29,134 nt of DNA from Gammaproteobacteria bacterium (GTDB lineage Bacteria; Pseudomonadota; Gammaproteobacteria; HK1). The stretch is from NCBI GenBank assembly GCA_020444775.1, contig JAGRHX010000228.1, forward strand, positions 1 through 29,134, read 5' to 3'. Below the pieces are notes generated by a model that searched no databases, was not told where the DNA came from, and saw only the letters and a list, made by a program, of their open reading frames with translations. Below, piece by piece: positions 7,918 to 16,338 of the stretch (positions are counted from its first letter, which is position 1; each line of letters starts with the position of its first letter). Position numbers and translations under genes: made by a program.

Positions 7918-9027
7918 ATGACCGCTTTTCGCGTTTCGCCGGGCAGCCTGCTCGCCTTTGCAGCGCTGTCACTGATCGTTGCCTGCGGTGTCTGCCGCGC
8001 GGACGAGGAGAAGGTGCTCAACGTCTACAACTGGTCGGACTACATCACCGAGCAGGCGCTGGCGGACTTCACCGCACGGACCGGCATCAAGGTCAACTAC
8101 GATGTCTATGACTCGAACGAGGTGCTCGACGCCAAGCTGCTGACCGGCAACTCCGGATATGACGTGGTGTTTCCCTCGGCCACCCCATATCTCGCGCGGC
8201 AGATCCTCGCCGGTGCCTACCAGAAGCTGGATCGTTCGGCGCTCTCGAATTACGCGAGGATCGATCCCAAGGTGCTGGCGCAGATGCAGGTCGCGGATCC
8301 GAGCAACGAATACGGTGTGCCTTACATGATGGCCGGCACTGGCGTGGGCTACAACGTCGACAAGGTCAAGGCCGCCGCGCCTGACGCGCCGATCGGTTCG
8401 CTGGCGATGCTGTTCGACACGGCGGTGCTGGAGAAGCTGCAGGGTTGCGGGGTGAGCGTGCTGGATTCGCCCGAGGAGGTGTTCTCGGCGGCGCTCGCCT
8501 ACCTCGGGCTCGATCCCAACTCCACCGAGCAGGCCCACCTGGACAAGGCCACCGAGCTGCTGTCGGCGGCGCGTCCCTATTATCGCTACATTCATTCATC
8601 CAGCTATATCAACGATCTGGCAAACGGCGCCACCTGCGTGGCGATGGGCTATGCGGGTGATCTGGTGCAGGCCAGGGAACGCGCCCGCGAGGCTGGCAAC
8701 GGCGTGGTCATCGATATCTTCCTGCCGCGCGAGGGCGCCGCGTTCAATATCGACGTGATGGCCATACCGGTCGATGCGCCGCATCCAGGCAACGCGCATG
8801 CGTTCATCGACCATCTGCTGACGCCCGAGGTGATCGGTTCGATCTCCAGCGCGGTGGGGTACGCCAACGCGGTGCCTGCCTCGCGTGAGTACATGGACGA
8901 GGCGATGCGCAAGGATCCGGCGGTCAATCCGCCAGCTGAGATCGAGCTGTACTCGTTCAAGCTCATGGACAGCAACTTCGAACGTCAGCGCAGCCGGGCC
9001 TGGAATCGTGTCAAGACCCGGCGCTGA
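7918..9027 (+). CDS. potF: Polyamine-type ABC transporter periplasmic substrate-binding protein (PotF/PotD-like)
   Basis: A 369-residue exported binding protein delivering substrate to the permeases encoded just downstream. The N-terminus is a signal sequence with a hydrophobic core (residues 10-22). IVAC ending at Cys23 could be a weak lipobox, or signal peptidase I may cut before DEEK. The mature start VLNVYNWSDYI is the hallmark of PotF/PotD proteins; the W-S-D-Y residues contact the amine in structures of the family. Further family features are VPYMMAGTGVGYN and the late GYANAVPASREYM. ATG 7918 has GGAGG at ideal spacing; the frame is open further upstream (from 7765), but that would bury the signal peptide. 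Putrescine/spermidine specificity is not proven, since relatives bind other amines and amino-sugar-like compounds. Confidence 0.92.
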   Translation: MTAFRVSPGSLLAFAALSLIVACGVCRADEEKVLNVYNWSDYITEQALADFTARTGIKVNYDVYDSNEVLDAKLLTGNSGYDVVFPSATPYLARQILAGAYQKLDRSALSNYARIDPKVLAQMQVADPSNEYGVPYMMAGTGVGYNVDKVKAAAPDAPIGSLAMLFDTAVLEKLQGCGVSVLDSPEEVFSAALAYLGLDPNSTEQAHLDKATELLSAARPYYRYIHSSSYINDLANGATCVAMGYAGDLVQARERAREAGNGVVIDIFLPREGAAFNIDVMAIPVDAPHPGNAHAFIDHLLTPEVIGSISSAVGYANAVPASREYMDEAMRKDPAVNPPAEIELYSFKLMDSNFERQRSRAWNRVKTRR

Positions 9028-10144
9028 CCGCGCGCAACTGAGCAGTACCGACCCGCGTCCGGCGGCCATCGAGCTGCAGGGCGTAACGCGTCGCTACGCC
9101 GAGGTGATGGCGGTGCAAGGCGTCGATCTGCGCATCGACGGTGGCGAGTTCTTCTCGCTGCTTGGCGCCTCGGGCTGTGGCAAGACCACCTTGCTGCGCT
9201 TGATCGCGGGACTGGACAGGCCAGATACCGGCCGCGTGCTGCTCGATGGCGTGGACGTCAGTGCACGACCGGCTCATGCGCGGCCGGTCAACACCGTGTT
9301 CCAGTCCTACGCCTTGTTCCCGCACATGAATGTTGCCGCCAACGTCGGCTATGGCCTGCGACGTGAGGGCCTGGCGCGCGCCGAGGTGCGCCGACGGGTG
9401 GCGGAGATGCTCGATCTGTTCTCGATCGGTCAGCTGGCGCGACGCCGGCCGGACGAGTTGTCCGGCGGCCAGCGTCAGCGTGTCGCGCTGTGCCGCGCGC
9501 TGGTCAAGCAACCGCGCATCCTGTTGCTGGACGAGCCGATGGCGGCACTGGACAAGCGCCTGCGTGAGCAGGCGCGTTTCGAGCTCAAACGCATCCAGTC
9601 ACAGCTCGGCATCACCTTCTTGATGGTGACCCATGACCAGGATGAGGCGATGAGCCTGTCGACACGCGTGGCGGTCATGGATGCAGGACGGATCGTGCAG
9701 ATCGACCGTCCCGAGATCATCTACGGTCGGCCGGCGAATCGTTTCGTCGCCGATTTCGTCGGTGATGCGAACTTCTTCGACGCTCGGGTCGAGCGGTTCG
9801 CCGATGGGCGTGTCGATCTGGAGCTGGCGACCGGAGAACGCCTGGAGCTGCCGTGTGACGTCCCGGCGAGCGTCGGTCAGCGGTTGAACCTGATGCTGCG
9901 ACCCGAGCGTATCGACGTGCGGCCTATAGACGAACCAGGTGGTGGGGCACCGCGCTGTAGCGCCACGGTGGCGGCGTGCGCTTTCCTCGGCCACACCTGG
10001 CTGCTGCGCATGGTGTTGGATGCGGGTCAGGCGGTGGACGTGCGCATCCCGGCGCGCGAGAGCGGCACCGAATCGGGGCACGTGGCCGGCAAGCGACATT
10101 CGCTGTACTGGTCGGATGCTGCAGCGGTGTTGATCGCGGATTGA
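9008..10144 (+). CDS. potG: Polyamine-type ABC transporter ATP-binding protein (PotG/PotA-like)
   Basis: A 378-residue ATPase subunit. Walker A GASGCGKT (53-60), Q-loop Gln99 in TVFQSYALFPHM, signature LSGGQRQRV (151-159), Walker B ILLLDEP (171-177) and the switch His in MVTHDQDEA are all present. A C-terminal TOBE-like regulatory domain begins near residue 285 (VEFADG-type strand pattern, LMLRPERIDV). I place the start at GTG 9008, 20 bases inside the end of the binding-protein gene. The only later ATG in frame would remove the first strand of the nucleotide-binding fold, and no strong ribosome site is visible, which suggests translational coupling. Its stop overlaps the start of the first permease gene (ATGA-type). 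Confidence 0.92.
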   Translation: MSRPGADRAQLSSTDPRPAAIELQGVTRRYAEVMAVQGVDLRIDGGEFFSLLGASGCGKTTLLRLIAGLDRPDTGRVLLDGVDVSARPAHARPVNTVFQSYALFPHMNVAANVGYGLRREGLARAEVRRRVAEMLDLFSIGQLARRRPDELSGGQRQRVALCRALVKQPRILLLDEPMAALDKRLREQARFELKRIQSQLGITFLMVTHDQDEAMSLSTRVAVMDAGRIVQIDRPEIIYGRPANRFVADFVGDANFFDARVERFADGRVDLELATGERLELPCDVPASVGQRLNLMLRPERIDVRPIDEPGGGAPRCSATVAACAFLGHTWLLRMVLDAGQAVDVRIPARESGTESGHVAGKRHSLYWSDAAAVLIAD

Positions 10145-11025
10145 TGGGGGTGTCGTTGCGACGTCTTGCCGTGATCGCGCCACCGCTGCTGTGGCTGCTG
10201 TTGTTCTTCGCCTTGCCCATCCTGGTGGTGACGGCGATCAGCCTCAGCCGACCGGTGCTCGGTATCCCGCCCTATGAGTCGCTGCTGGACTGGCCGGGAC
10301 CGGTCTTCAAGGGTGGGCTGCACAACTATCGTCTGCTGTTCGGGGATAGCTACTATCTACAGGCCTTTCTCGGCTCGCTGCGCATCGCCACGCTCGCAAC
10401 GCTCGGCTGTCTGTTGATCGGCTTTCCGATGGCGTTGGCCATCGCCCGTGCACCGGCGCGTCATCGCATGATCCTGCTGGTGCTGTTGATGGTGCCGTTC
10501 TGGACCTCGTTCCTGGTCCGCACCTATGCCTTCGCCTCGTTGCTCAACAGCAACGGGCTGATCAATCAGCTGTTGCAGGGGCTGGGACTCGTCGAGCAGC
10601 CGCTCCAGCTGCTGTACACCGATTTCGCGGTGTTCCTCGGTATCATCTATGGGTATCTACCGTTCATGGTGCTGCCCATCTATGCGGTGGTCGAGCGACA
10701 GGATCCGGCTCTGTTGGAGGCGGCGGCGGATCTGGGCGCACGACCGTTCAGGTGTTTCGTGGACATCACCTTGCCTTTGTCGATGCCAGGTGTGCTTGCC
10801 GGTTGTCTGCTGGTCCTGATCCCGGCGCTGGGCGAGTTCGTGATCCCCGAGCTGCTGGGGGGCTCGGACTTCTTGATGATGGGTCGCTTGTTGTGGCTCG
10901 AAACATTTCAGAATCGTGACTGGCCGATGGCCGCCGCGCTCACCGTTTCGCTGCTGGTGCTGGTGGTCGGGCCTGTGCTGGTGGTGCAATGGCTGGCCGA
11001 GCGGCGCGGTGGGCAAGCTGCATGA
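10144..11025 (+). CDS. potH: Polyamine-type ABC transporter permease 1 (PotH/PotB-like)
   Basis: A 293-residue inner-membrane permease with about six helices. The first spans residues 8-30 (AVIAPPLLWLLLFFALPILVV). The EAA coupling loop that docks on the ATPase is visible as EAAADLGARPFRCFVDITLP near residues 196-215. The IPALGEFVIPELLGG stretch after it is highly characteristic of the PotB/PotH family. The start ATG overlaps the TGA of the ATPase gene, and the stop overlaps the start of the second permease, so the two permeases and the ATPase should be made in a coupled way. Confidence 0.93.
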   Translation: MGVSLRRLAVIAPPLLWLLLFFALPILVVTAISLSRPVLGIPPYESLLDWPGPVFKGGLHNYRLLFGDSYYLQAFLGSLRIATLATLGCLLIGFPMALAIARAPARHRMILLVLLMVPFWTSFLVRTYAFASLLNSNGLINQLLQGLGLVEQPLQLLYTDFAVFLGIIYGYLPFMVLPIYAVVERQDPALLEAAADLGARPFRCFVDITLPLSMPGVLAGCLLVLIPALGEFVIPELLGGSDFLMMGRLLWLETFQNRDWPMAAALTVSLLVLVVGPVLVVQWLAERRGGQAA

Positions 11026-11840
11026 GCAGTCGTCTGCCGCTGCTGGGTTGCCTGCTGTTCGGCTATGCGCTGTTGTACGTGCCAGTGCTGGTGCTGATCG
11101 GCTACTCCTTCAATGCCTCGCGGCTGGTCACCGTCTGGGGCGGTTTCTCGACCCACTGGTACACGACCCTGCTTGGCAACGAACGTCTGATCGACGCCGC
11201 GCTGCGAAGCCTGAAGATCGCCTCGGTGAGCGCGAGCGTGGCCGTTGTGCTGGGCTGCGCGGCGGCCTACGCGTTGGTTCGTTTCGGGCGATTCACGAGT
11301 CGTCGTCTGCTCGGCGCGCTGTTGATCTCACCGCTGGTGATGCCGGATGTCGTCATCGGCCTGTCACTGCTGCTACTGTTCGTGTTCATGCAGTCCTTCC
11401 TGGGCTGGCCGGCGGGACGAGACGAGCTGACCATCGGTATCGCCCACGTGACCCTCGGTATCGCCTACGCCTGCGCCATCGTCCGGGCCCGTCTGACCAC
11501 CGTGGACACCACGCTGGAGGATGCGGCGGCCGATCTGGGGGCCTCACCGATGGTCACCTTCGTGACCATCACCCTGCCGTTGCTGGCGCCGGGACTGGTG
11601 GCCGCGTGGCTGCTCGCCTTCACCCTGTCCCTGGACGATCTGGTGATCGCCAGCTTCGTCTCCGGGCCGGGCTCCACCACCTTGCCGATTCACATCTTCT
11701 CCAGCATCCGCCTGGGCGTGAGCCCGCAGATCAATGCGCTGGCTACCCTGATGGTGGTTGTGGTCGCGGTGCTGGCCGTGGTTGCCGCCCGTTTGCTGCG
11801 GGTACGACCGAGTGCCGCGACCGACCACGGCAACGGCTGA
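11022..11840 (+). CDS. potI: Polyamine-type ABC transporter permease 2 (PotI/PotC-like)
   Basis: A 272-residue inner-membrane permease, partner of the preceding one. It begins with a membrane helix (LLGCLLFGYALLYVPVLVLIG) followed by YSFNAS, both typical of PotC/PotI. The EAA-type loop reads EDAAADLGASPMVTFVTITLP, and SLDDLVIASFVSGPGSTTLP follows it, which is diagnostic for this family. ATG 11022 lies in an ATGA overlap with the first permease gene. It completes a full importer: one binding protein, one ATPase, two permeases. The next gene starts 76 bp later. Confidence 0.93.
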   Translation: MSSRLPLLGCLLFGYALLYVPVLVLIGYSFNASRLVTVWGGFSTHWYTTLLGNERLIDAALRSLKIASVSASVAVVLGCAAAYALVRFGRFTSRRLLGALLISPLVMPDVVIGLSLLLLFVFMQSFLGWPAGRDELTIGIAHVTLGIAYACAIVRARLTTVDTTLEDAAADLGASPMVTFVTITLPLLAPGLVAAWLLAFTLSLDDLVIASFVSGPGSTTLPIHIFSSIRLGVSPQINALATLMVVVVAVLAVVAARLLRVRPSAATDHGNG

Positions 11841-11916
11841 ACGGGCTGCCATCCGCAACGCCGACTCGCTATCATCGGTAAACGTTACTCCGCCTATTCA
11901 CGACCGGGAGGTGGTC

Positions 11917-12768
11917 ATGAGCATGCTGAGCGAGTCGGAAAGGCAGGCATATGCGCGCGACGGTTTCATCGCCCCGTTCACCGCGATGTCGGACGAAGAG
12001 GCGCGCGGCTACCGCGAGCTGCTCGAGGATTTCGAGCGAGAGCTGGGGGCCTCGTTGCCCGCGGGCGAGGCTCGCTTTCGCTACAAGACCCACCTGCTGT
12101 TGCCGTGGGTGGCGGAACTGGTGCGTCATCCGCGCATCGTCGACGCGGTCGAGGATCTGATCGGCCCGGATATCCTGTGCTGGACCTGCACCTGGTTCAT
12201 CAAGGAGCCGGGCAGCGAAGCACTGACCCTGCCACACCAGGACGCCACCTATTTCGGACTGCGACCGCACGAGCATGTCACCGCCTGGCTGGCGCTGAGC
12301 GAGGCCTCGGACCACAGCGGTTGCATGCGCTTTGTTCCCGGCAGCCAGCAACGCGGCCAGGTGCAGCATGTCGCCCGCGCCGATCCAAACAGCATCAACG
12401 GCGGCGGACAACGGGTGGATCTGGAGGTCGATGCCGAGCGGACCGTGCCCGCGCCGCTGCGGCCGGGCCAGTTCTCGCTGCATCACACCTTGTGCATCCA
12501 TACCTCTGGCGCGAATCGCAGCGCCGACCGGCGTATCGGTCTGGGTATCAGCTACGTGCCGACCCGCGTGCGTCACATCGGTTCGACGCGAATGCCGGCG
12601 AGCCTGGTACGCGGCGTCGATCACTACCATCACTTCGATCTGGAGCCCATGCCGACGGTGGCACGGGCCGACGATGCCCATCTGCGCCACTATCGGCGCT
12701 ACCGCGAGGGCTACAACGAGCAGATCGACTGGCATGCCGCCGGGCGCGGTTGGCAGGCAGGCGCATGA
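11917..12768 (+). CDS. Phytanoyl-CoA dioxygenase (PhyH)-family Fe(II)/2-oxoglutarate oxygenase
   Basis: A 283-residue non-haem iron oxygenase. The metal triad is HQD at 107-109 (in TLPHQDATYFG) and His195 in CIHTSGANRSADRR, with Arg205/206 for 2-oxoglutarate. Asp109 is intact, so this is a hydroxylase-type rather than a halogenase-type active site. Other family features are WTCTWFIKEPGS, the GCMRFVPGSQQRG strand and the LRPGQFSLHH turn. The start has a strong GGGAGG site. Its stop overlaps the start of the SDR gene (ATGATG), so the oxygenase and dehydrogenase are translationally coupled and probably act in sequence on the imported substrate: hydroxylation, then oxidation of the alcohol. That order is inference. 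Confidence 0.9.
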   Translation: MSMLSESERQAYARDGFIAPFTAMSDEEARGYRELLEDFERELGASLPAGEARFRYKTHLLLPWVAELVRHPRIVDAVEDLIGPDILCWTCTWFIKEPGSEALTLPHQDATYFGLRPHEHVTAWLALSEASDHSGCMRFVPGSQQRGQVQHVARADPNSINGGGQRVDLEVDAERTVPAPLRPGQFSLHHTLCIHTSGANRSADRRIGLGISYVPTRVRHIGSTRMPASLVRGVDHYHHFDLEPMPTVARADDAHLRHYRRYREGYNEQIDWHAAGRGWQAGA

Positions 12769-13523
12769 TGGGCGCGTTGCAGGATAGGACCGCGATCGTC
12801 ACCGGTGCCGCCAGCGGCATCGGTCGGGCCATCGCACTCGCCTTCGCCGGCGCGGGTGCCAACGTCATCTGCGCGGACGTCGACATGGCCGGCAGCGCCG
12901 CCACCTGTGAAATGGCTGACGCGGTCGGGCGCATGCACAGCGTTCGTTGCGATGTGTCCAGCGCCGACGAGGCGCGGGCGGCCGTGGCGCAGGCGCGCGA
13001 CCGGTTCGGCGCGCTACACGTGCTGGTCAACAATGCAGCCTGCTTCGTGCCGTATGGCTCGGTGGTCGAGCTCGACGAGGCAGACTGGAATCGTTCGCTG
13101 GCGGTGAACCTCAGCGGACCGTTCCTGATGAGCAAATACGCGGTGCCGCTGATCGCGGCCAGCGGCGGTGGCAGCATCATCCACATGGCCTCGCAGCTCG
13201 GCCAGGTGGGCAAGCCCGGTCACGCCTGGTATGGCGCGGCCAAGGCCGCGCTCATCCAGCTCGCCCGGGTGATGGCCATCGACCACGCCGATCAGGGTAT
13301 ACGGGTCAATACCATCTCGCCCGGTCCGATCGGTACCGAGCGGGTGCATGCCAAGTATGGCAGCCCGCAGGAGGCCGAGCAGGCCAGCGGCGGCCTTACC
13401 CTGTTCAATCGTCTGGGACGACCCGAGGAGATCGCACAGGCCGCGTTGTTCCTGGCCAGCGATGCATCGAGCTTCATGACCGGCGCCGATCTGCTGGTCG
13501 ATGGGGGGTACATGGCTCGCTGA
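12765..13523 (+). CDS. Short-chain dehydrogenase/reductase (classical SDR)
   Basis: A 252-residue NAD(P)-dependent oxidoreductase. The cofactor motif TGAASGIG lies at 13-20, and Asp38 in CADVD favours NAD over NADP. NNAA is at 89-92, and the catalytic Ser143, Tyr156 and Lys160 lie in HMASQLGQ and WYGAAK. ISPGPIGTERV follows, and the C-terminal SFMTGADLLVDGGYMAR is typical of the family. Start: tandem ATGs at 12765 and 12768, the first overlapping the stop of the PhyH gene. A 136-bp gap with a small hairpin separates it from the VOC gene. Confidence 0.92.
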   Translation: MMGALQDRTAIVTGAASGIGRAIALAFAGAGANVICADVDMAGSAATCEMADAVGRMHSVRCDVSSADEARAAVAQARDRFGALHVLVNNAACFVPYGSVVELDEADWNRSLAVNLSGPFLMSKYAVPLIAASGGGSIIHMASQLGQVGKPGHAWYGAAKAALIQLARVMAIDHADQGIRVNTISPGPIGTERVHAKYGSPQEAEQASGGLTLFNRLGRPEEIAQAALFLASDASSFMTGADLLVDGGYMAR

Positions 13524-13612
13524 GCGCCGCGTGCGCGACTGGTCCATCTGATCGAGATCCAGGGTCTCGCTCAGCGTTCCGTCGGACACTGATGCTGGCA
13601 GCTCCGGGTCTT

Positions 13613-13630
13613 GGCCGTGCGAGAACGGCC
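13613..13630 (+). other. Small inverted repeat between SDR and VOC genes
   Basis: GGCCGT and ACGGCC form a 6-bp stem with a 6-base loop in the 136-bp gap. There is no T-run, so it is not a convincing terminator. It lies about 30 bp before the VOC start codon and could modulate the downstream genes. Confidence 0.25.
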
Positions 13631-13659
13631 TCACCACAACAGTCCACAGGAGGACAGTC

Positions 13660-14046
13660 ATGACCGAGGTGAGTTTCGAGCACATACATCTGCGCAGCCC
13701 GGATCCCGAGGCGACGGCCACGTTCTATGCCGAGATGTTCGGCGCCGAGGTCATACGTTCCGCGCCGGGCGGCAAGCCACGTATCGATCTGAACCTGGGC
13801 GGACAGGCGATCTTCATCGCCGCGGTCGCGCCGGGTGACAAGACCGCGCCGCCGCCGGAGCCGCCGTATCAAGGTCTCGATCATATCGGCCTGCGGGTGA
13901 TCGATCTCGATGCCACGGTGAGCGAGCTGAAGTCCAAGGGGGCTCGTTTCACAATGGAGCCGACCACCATTCGTCCGGGCGTGCGGATCGCATTCATGCG
14001 TGGCCCGGAGAATGTCTCCATCGAGCTGCTACAACGGGACGCTTGA
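13660..14046 (+). CDS. VOC-superfamily (glyoxalase/dioxygenase-like) protein
   Basis: A 128-residue protein with the two paired beta-alpha-beta-beta-beta modules of the vicinal oxygen chelate fold. Likely metal ligands are His8 (FEHIHLRSPD), His75 (GLDHIGLRV) and Glu122 (VSIELLQ), the spacing seen in glyoxalase I, epimerases and small lyases. Function within the fold (isomerase, lyase, dioxygenase) cannot be read from sequence. AGGAGG lies at ideal distance from the ATG. The stop overlaps the start of the ComB-like gene (TGATG), suggesting the two products act together. Confidence 0.88.
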   Translation: MTEVSFEHIHLRSPDPEATATFYAEMFGAEVIRSAPGGKPRIDLNLGGQAIFIAAVAPGDKTAPPPEPPYQGLDHIGLRVIDLDATVSELKSKGARFTMEPTTIRPGVRIAFMRGPENVSIELLQRDA

Positions 14047-14759
14047 TGCAGGTCGTCGTCGACAGCCTGATCGAGGGTGCGCGGCGGGCTCGCGGAGCGG
14101 TCGTCATCATCGATGTGTTCCGCGCCTTCACCACCGCCGCCGTGGCGCTCGCCAACGGTGCCGAGCGGGTGGTGATGGTGAGTGATGTCGATCAGGCGCT
14201 CGCGCTGCGTGAGCGTGGTGTCGGTCAGCTGTGCATGGGCGAGGTCGAGGGCACGCCACCCGAAGGTTTCGACCACGGCAATTCGCCGTATGCGATCAGC
14301 ATGCTCGATCTCAGCGGTCGGACGGTCATCCAGCGCACCAGCGCCGGCACCCAGGGGATCGTCGCGGCGAGCGGTGCCGACCGTTTGTTCGCCGGGGCCC
14401 TGGTGACCGCATCAGCCTGCGCGCGGGTCATGAAGGACAGCGCCAGCGATCGAGCGAGCGTGGTCGCGATGGGCAAGAATGGCGTCGTGCGTACCGACGA
14501 GGACGAGCTTTGCGCGTTGCATCTGCGCAACCTGCTCGAGGGTCGACCCGGCGCCCCGGAGGCAGTCAAGGCGGCGATCCTGGCCGGGTCTGAGGCGGCA
14601 CGTTTCCTGCGCGCCGACGGTCGGGACGCGCATCCCGAGGATCTCGCCATCGCCCTGGACATCGACCGCTACGACTTCGCGATCGAAGTGCGAATGAACA
14701 ATGGGCTGGCTGGCGCGTACCGGGTGGCAGTGGACGGACCCGGGTTGTCGCGAGCCTGA
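14046..14759 (+). CDS. ComB-family 2-phosphosulfolactate phosphatase-like protein
   Basis: A 237-residue protein of the ComB family, Mg-dependent phosphatases named for 2-phosphosulfolactate hydrolysis in coenzyme M synthesis. Family landmarks are IIDVFRAFTT (21-30), MGEVEGTPPEGFDHGNSP (64-81), QRTSAGTQG (96-104) and the acidic RTDEDELCA (149-157). No ComA-like synthase or sulfonate gene is nearby, so the classical substrate is doubtful, and many bacterial ComB homologues have no tested function. It starts at ATG 14046, overlapping the VOC stop; a TTG one codon earlier is the only alternative. A hairpin follows directly after the stop, then the second SDR gene 36 bp downstream. Confidence 0.82.
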   Translation: MQVVVDSLIEGARRARGAVVIIDVFRAFTTAAVALANGAERVVMVSDVDQALALRERGVGQLCMGEVEGTPPEGFDHGNSPYAISMLDLSGRTVIQRTSAGTQGIVAASGADRLFAGALVTASACARVMKDSASDRASVVAMGKNGVVRTDEDELCALHLRNLLEGRPGAPEAVKAAILAGSEAARFLRADGRDAHPEDLAIALDIDRYDFAIEVRMNNGLAGAYRVAVDGPGLSRA

Positions 14760-14776
14760 CCGGCGCGTGCGCCGGT
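14759..14776 (+). terminator. Perfect hairpin directly after the ComB-like gene
   Basis: ACCGGCGC and GCGCCGGT pair as an 8-bp GC stem around GT (realistically 7 bp with a 4-base loop), starting at the last base of the stop codon. No T-run follows. It may be a weak attenuator or an mRNA-stabilising end rather than a full terminator, since the next gene begins 20 bp later in the same direction. Confidence 0.4.
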
Positions 14777-14795
14777 TCGAACGCTGGAGTCTTGC

Positions 14796-15569
14796 ATGAG
14801 CCATCAGCCGGATCTGAGCCAGAAGGTCGCCGTCGTCAGCGGCGCGGGACGGGGCATCGGTAGAGCCATCGCGCTCGGCCTGGCCAACGCCGGAATGCGG
14901 GTCGTCTGCGCCGCTCGTAGCGCGGCGGAGATCGAGCGCACCGCCACGTCGATCCGTGACGCGGGTGGGCAGGCGCATGCCCAGACCTGTGACGTCAGCG
15001 ATCCGGACCAGGTGGAGCGACTGTTCGCGCAGGCCGCCCGGGTCTTTGGCGGCATCGATCTGGTTCTGGTCAACGCCGGTGTGGCGGGTGAGCGAGCTGA
15101 TGTCGCGGACTCCGATATCGAACGCTGGCGACAGACCGTGGAGGTGAACCTGCATGGTGCCTACCTGCAGTGTCGCACGGCGATTCCGCATCTGCGCGCC
15201 CGCGGAGGCGGCAAGATCCTGCTGATGGGCTCTGGCGTGGCACGCAACGCGATGCCGGGCTCCAGCGCCTATGCCTGCGCCAAGGCCGGTCTCGCGGTGC
15301 TGACACGCGTGCTCGCGCAGGAGCTGCGTGCGGACCGCATCGCGGTCAATGAGATCATCCCGGGTCCTGTTCGCACGACCATGACCGGCGTGCCCGAGGA
15401 ACGCGAGAGTGATGATTCCAGCGCCGCGCCGATCCTGTCCATCGCCGGTGAATGGGCGAAGAACCCCGAGGACGTGGTGCCATTGGCGTTGTTCCTGGCC
15501 GGTCTGCCCGAGCATGGGCCAAGCGGCCAGTCGTTCAGTCTGGTAGGGCGCGATCTGGGCCGTATCTGA
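14796..15569 (+). CDS. Short-chain dehydrogenase/reductase (second SDR)
   Basis: A 257-residue classical SDR: cofactor motif SGAGRGIG (15-22), AARS at 39-42 (Arg after the second strand suggests NADP), NAG at 93-95, and catalytic Ser146, Tyr159 and Lys163 in MGSGV and YACAK. IIPGPVRTTM follows. The end GPSGQSFSLVGRDLGRI differs from the usual TGQxxxVDGG, so the C-terminal strand is divergent. GGAG lies before the ATG. It is the last gene of the plus-strand run and converges with the Sel1-repeat gene. It is only distantly similar to the SDR encoded 2 kb upstream, so it is unlikely to be a recent duplicate. Confidence 0.9.
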   Translation: MSHQPDLSQKVAVVSGAGRGIGRAIALGLANAGMRVVCAARSAAEIERTATSIRDAGGQAHAQTCDVSDPDQVERLFAQAARVFGGIDLVLVNAGVAGERADVADSDIERWRQTVEVNLHGAYLQCRTAIPHLRARGGGKILLMGSGVARNAMPGSSAYACAKAGLAVLTRVLAQELRADRIAVNEIIPGPVRTTMTGVPEERESDDSSAAPILSIAGEWAKNPEDVVPLALFLAGLPEHGPSGQSFSLVGRDLGRI

Positions 15570-15599
15570 GGCGCCCGGCGGTCCTCGCGATGGGGTGCT

Positions 15600-16253
15600 T
15601 CAACGGCTTGCTGGGGCGCTGTCGGTGGTCGAAGGCCGCGTGGCAGCCTGGGCCTGCGCGAGCTGCTCAGGGCTCATCTTCTCGAGCACCCGATCGCGAA
15701 GATGCACGGCGTACTCGTCACCGTCGAGGATCGCCTGCTCGTACAGCTGGTAGGCGCGCACCGGGTCACGTGGCATGCCGAGCCCGTTGCGCGCCATGTC
15801 CCCGAGTAGACGCTCGGCGCTCGCCTGGTGTTGATTCGCTGCCTTCTCCAGCCACGAGCGGGCCGCGGTGAAGTCCTGCGGCGCTTGCTGACCGTCCAGA
15901 TAGAGCTCGCCCAGACGCGCCTGGGCGGTAGCCAGTCCCTGCACGGCTGCCTTCTTCAGCCAGTCGATCGCCTTCTTCATGTCCTTCTTCACGCCGTAGC
16001 CGCGTTCGTACATGTCACCGAGCCAATACTGAGCACGTGCGTTGCCAGCATCGGCAAGCCCCGAGAACAGTGCGAAGGCGGTGCGGTCGTTGCCATCGAG
16101 CAGCGCTTGATGTGCGATATCCAACCGCACCTTCGGATCGGCCAGGTGACGTTGCTGCACGAGCACGGCAGCGAACACGCCGAGCCCGATGAAGAGCACG
16201 GCCTGGAGGACGAGCACCATGGCTCGCTGGCCCTTGTCGTTGAAGTTCATCAT
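15600..16253 (-). CDS. Membrane-anchored Sel1-repeat (TPR-like) protein
   Basis: A 217-residue protein with one N-terminal membrane helix (about residues 11-32) and a periplasmic tail of Sel1-like repeats. Repeat cores are visible as AQYWLGDMYERGYGVKKD (74-91), AQARLGELYLDGQQAPQD (110-127) and AERLLGDMARNGLGMPRD (146-163), each followed by an A-x-x-W/Y-x-x-x-A helix. Such repeats bind other proteins; the partner is unknown. The end after residue 190 is Ala/Gln/Thr-rich and probably disordered. Start: tandem ATGs at 16253 and 16250. AAGG lies just upstream and suits the second better. It lies 85 bp downstream of the helical periplasmic protein gene on the same strand and may share its transcript. 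Confidence 0.85.
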   Translation of the reverse strand: MMNFNDKGQRAMVLVLQAVLFIGLGVFAAVLVQQRHLADPKVRLDIAHQALLDGNDRTAFALFSGLADAGNARAQYWLGDMYERGYGVKKDMKKAIDWLKKAAVQGLATAQARLGELYLDGQQAPQDFTAARSWLEKAANQHQASAERLLGDMARNGLGMPRDPVRAYQLYEQAILDGDEYAVHLRDRVLEKMSPEQLAQAQAATRPSTTDSAPASR

Positions 16254-16338
16254 GAACCTTGGGTCCCGAAGATTGTGGCGGCCCGTGCAGGGGCTGTCGA
16301 CACGACGACCGATGCGATCGCTCGCCGATGAGATCTGT

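Noticed and set aside
7918..11840. Assigning the importer firmly to putrescine or spermidine
   Set aside because: The family also transports other amines and opine-like compounds, and no polyamine catabolism gene is present. Only the transporter type is claimed.
14412..15515. Minus-strand open frame (367 codons) opposite the ComB-like and second SDR genes
   Set aside because: It spans two well-supported genes and their hairpin, and has no motif.
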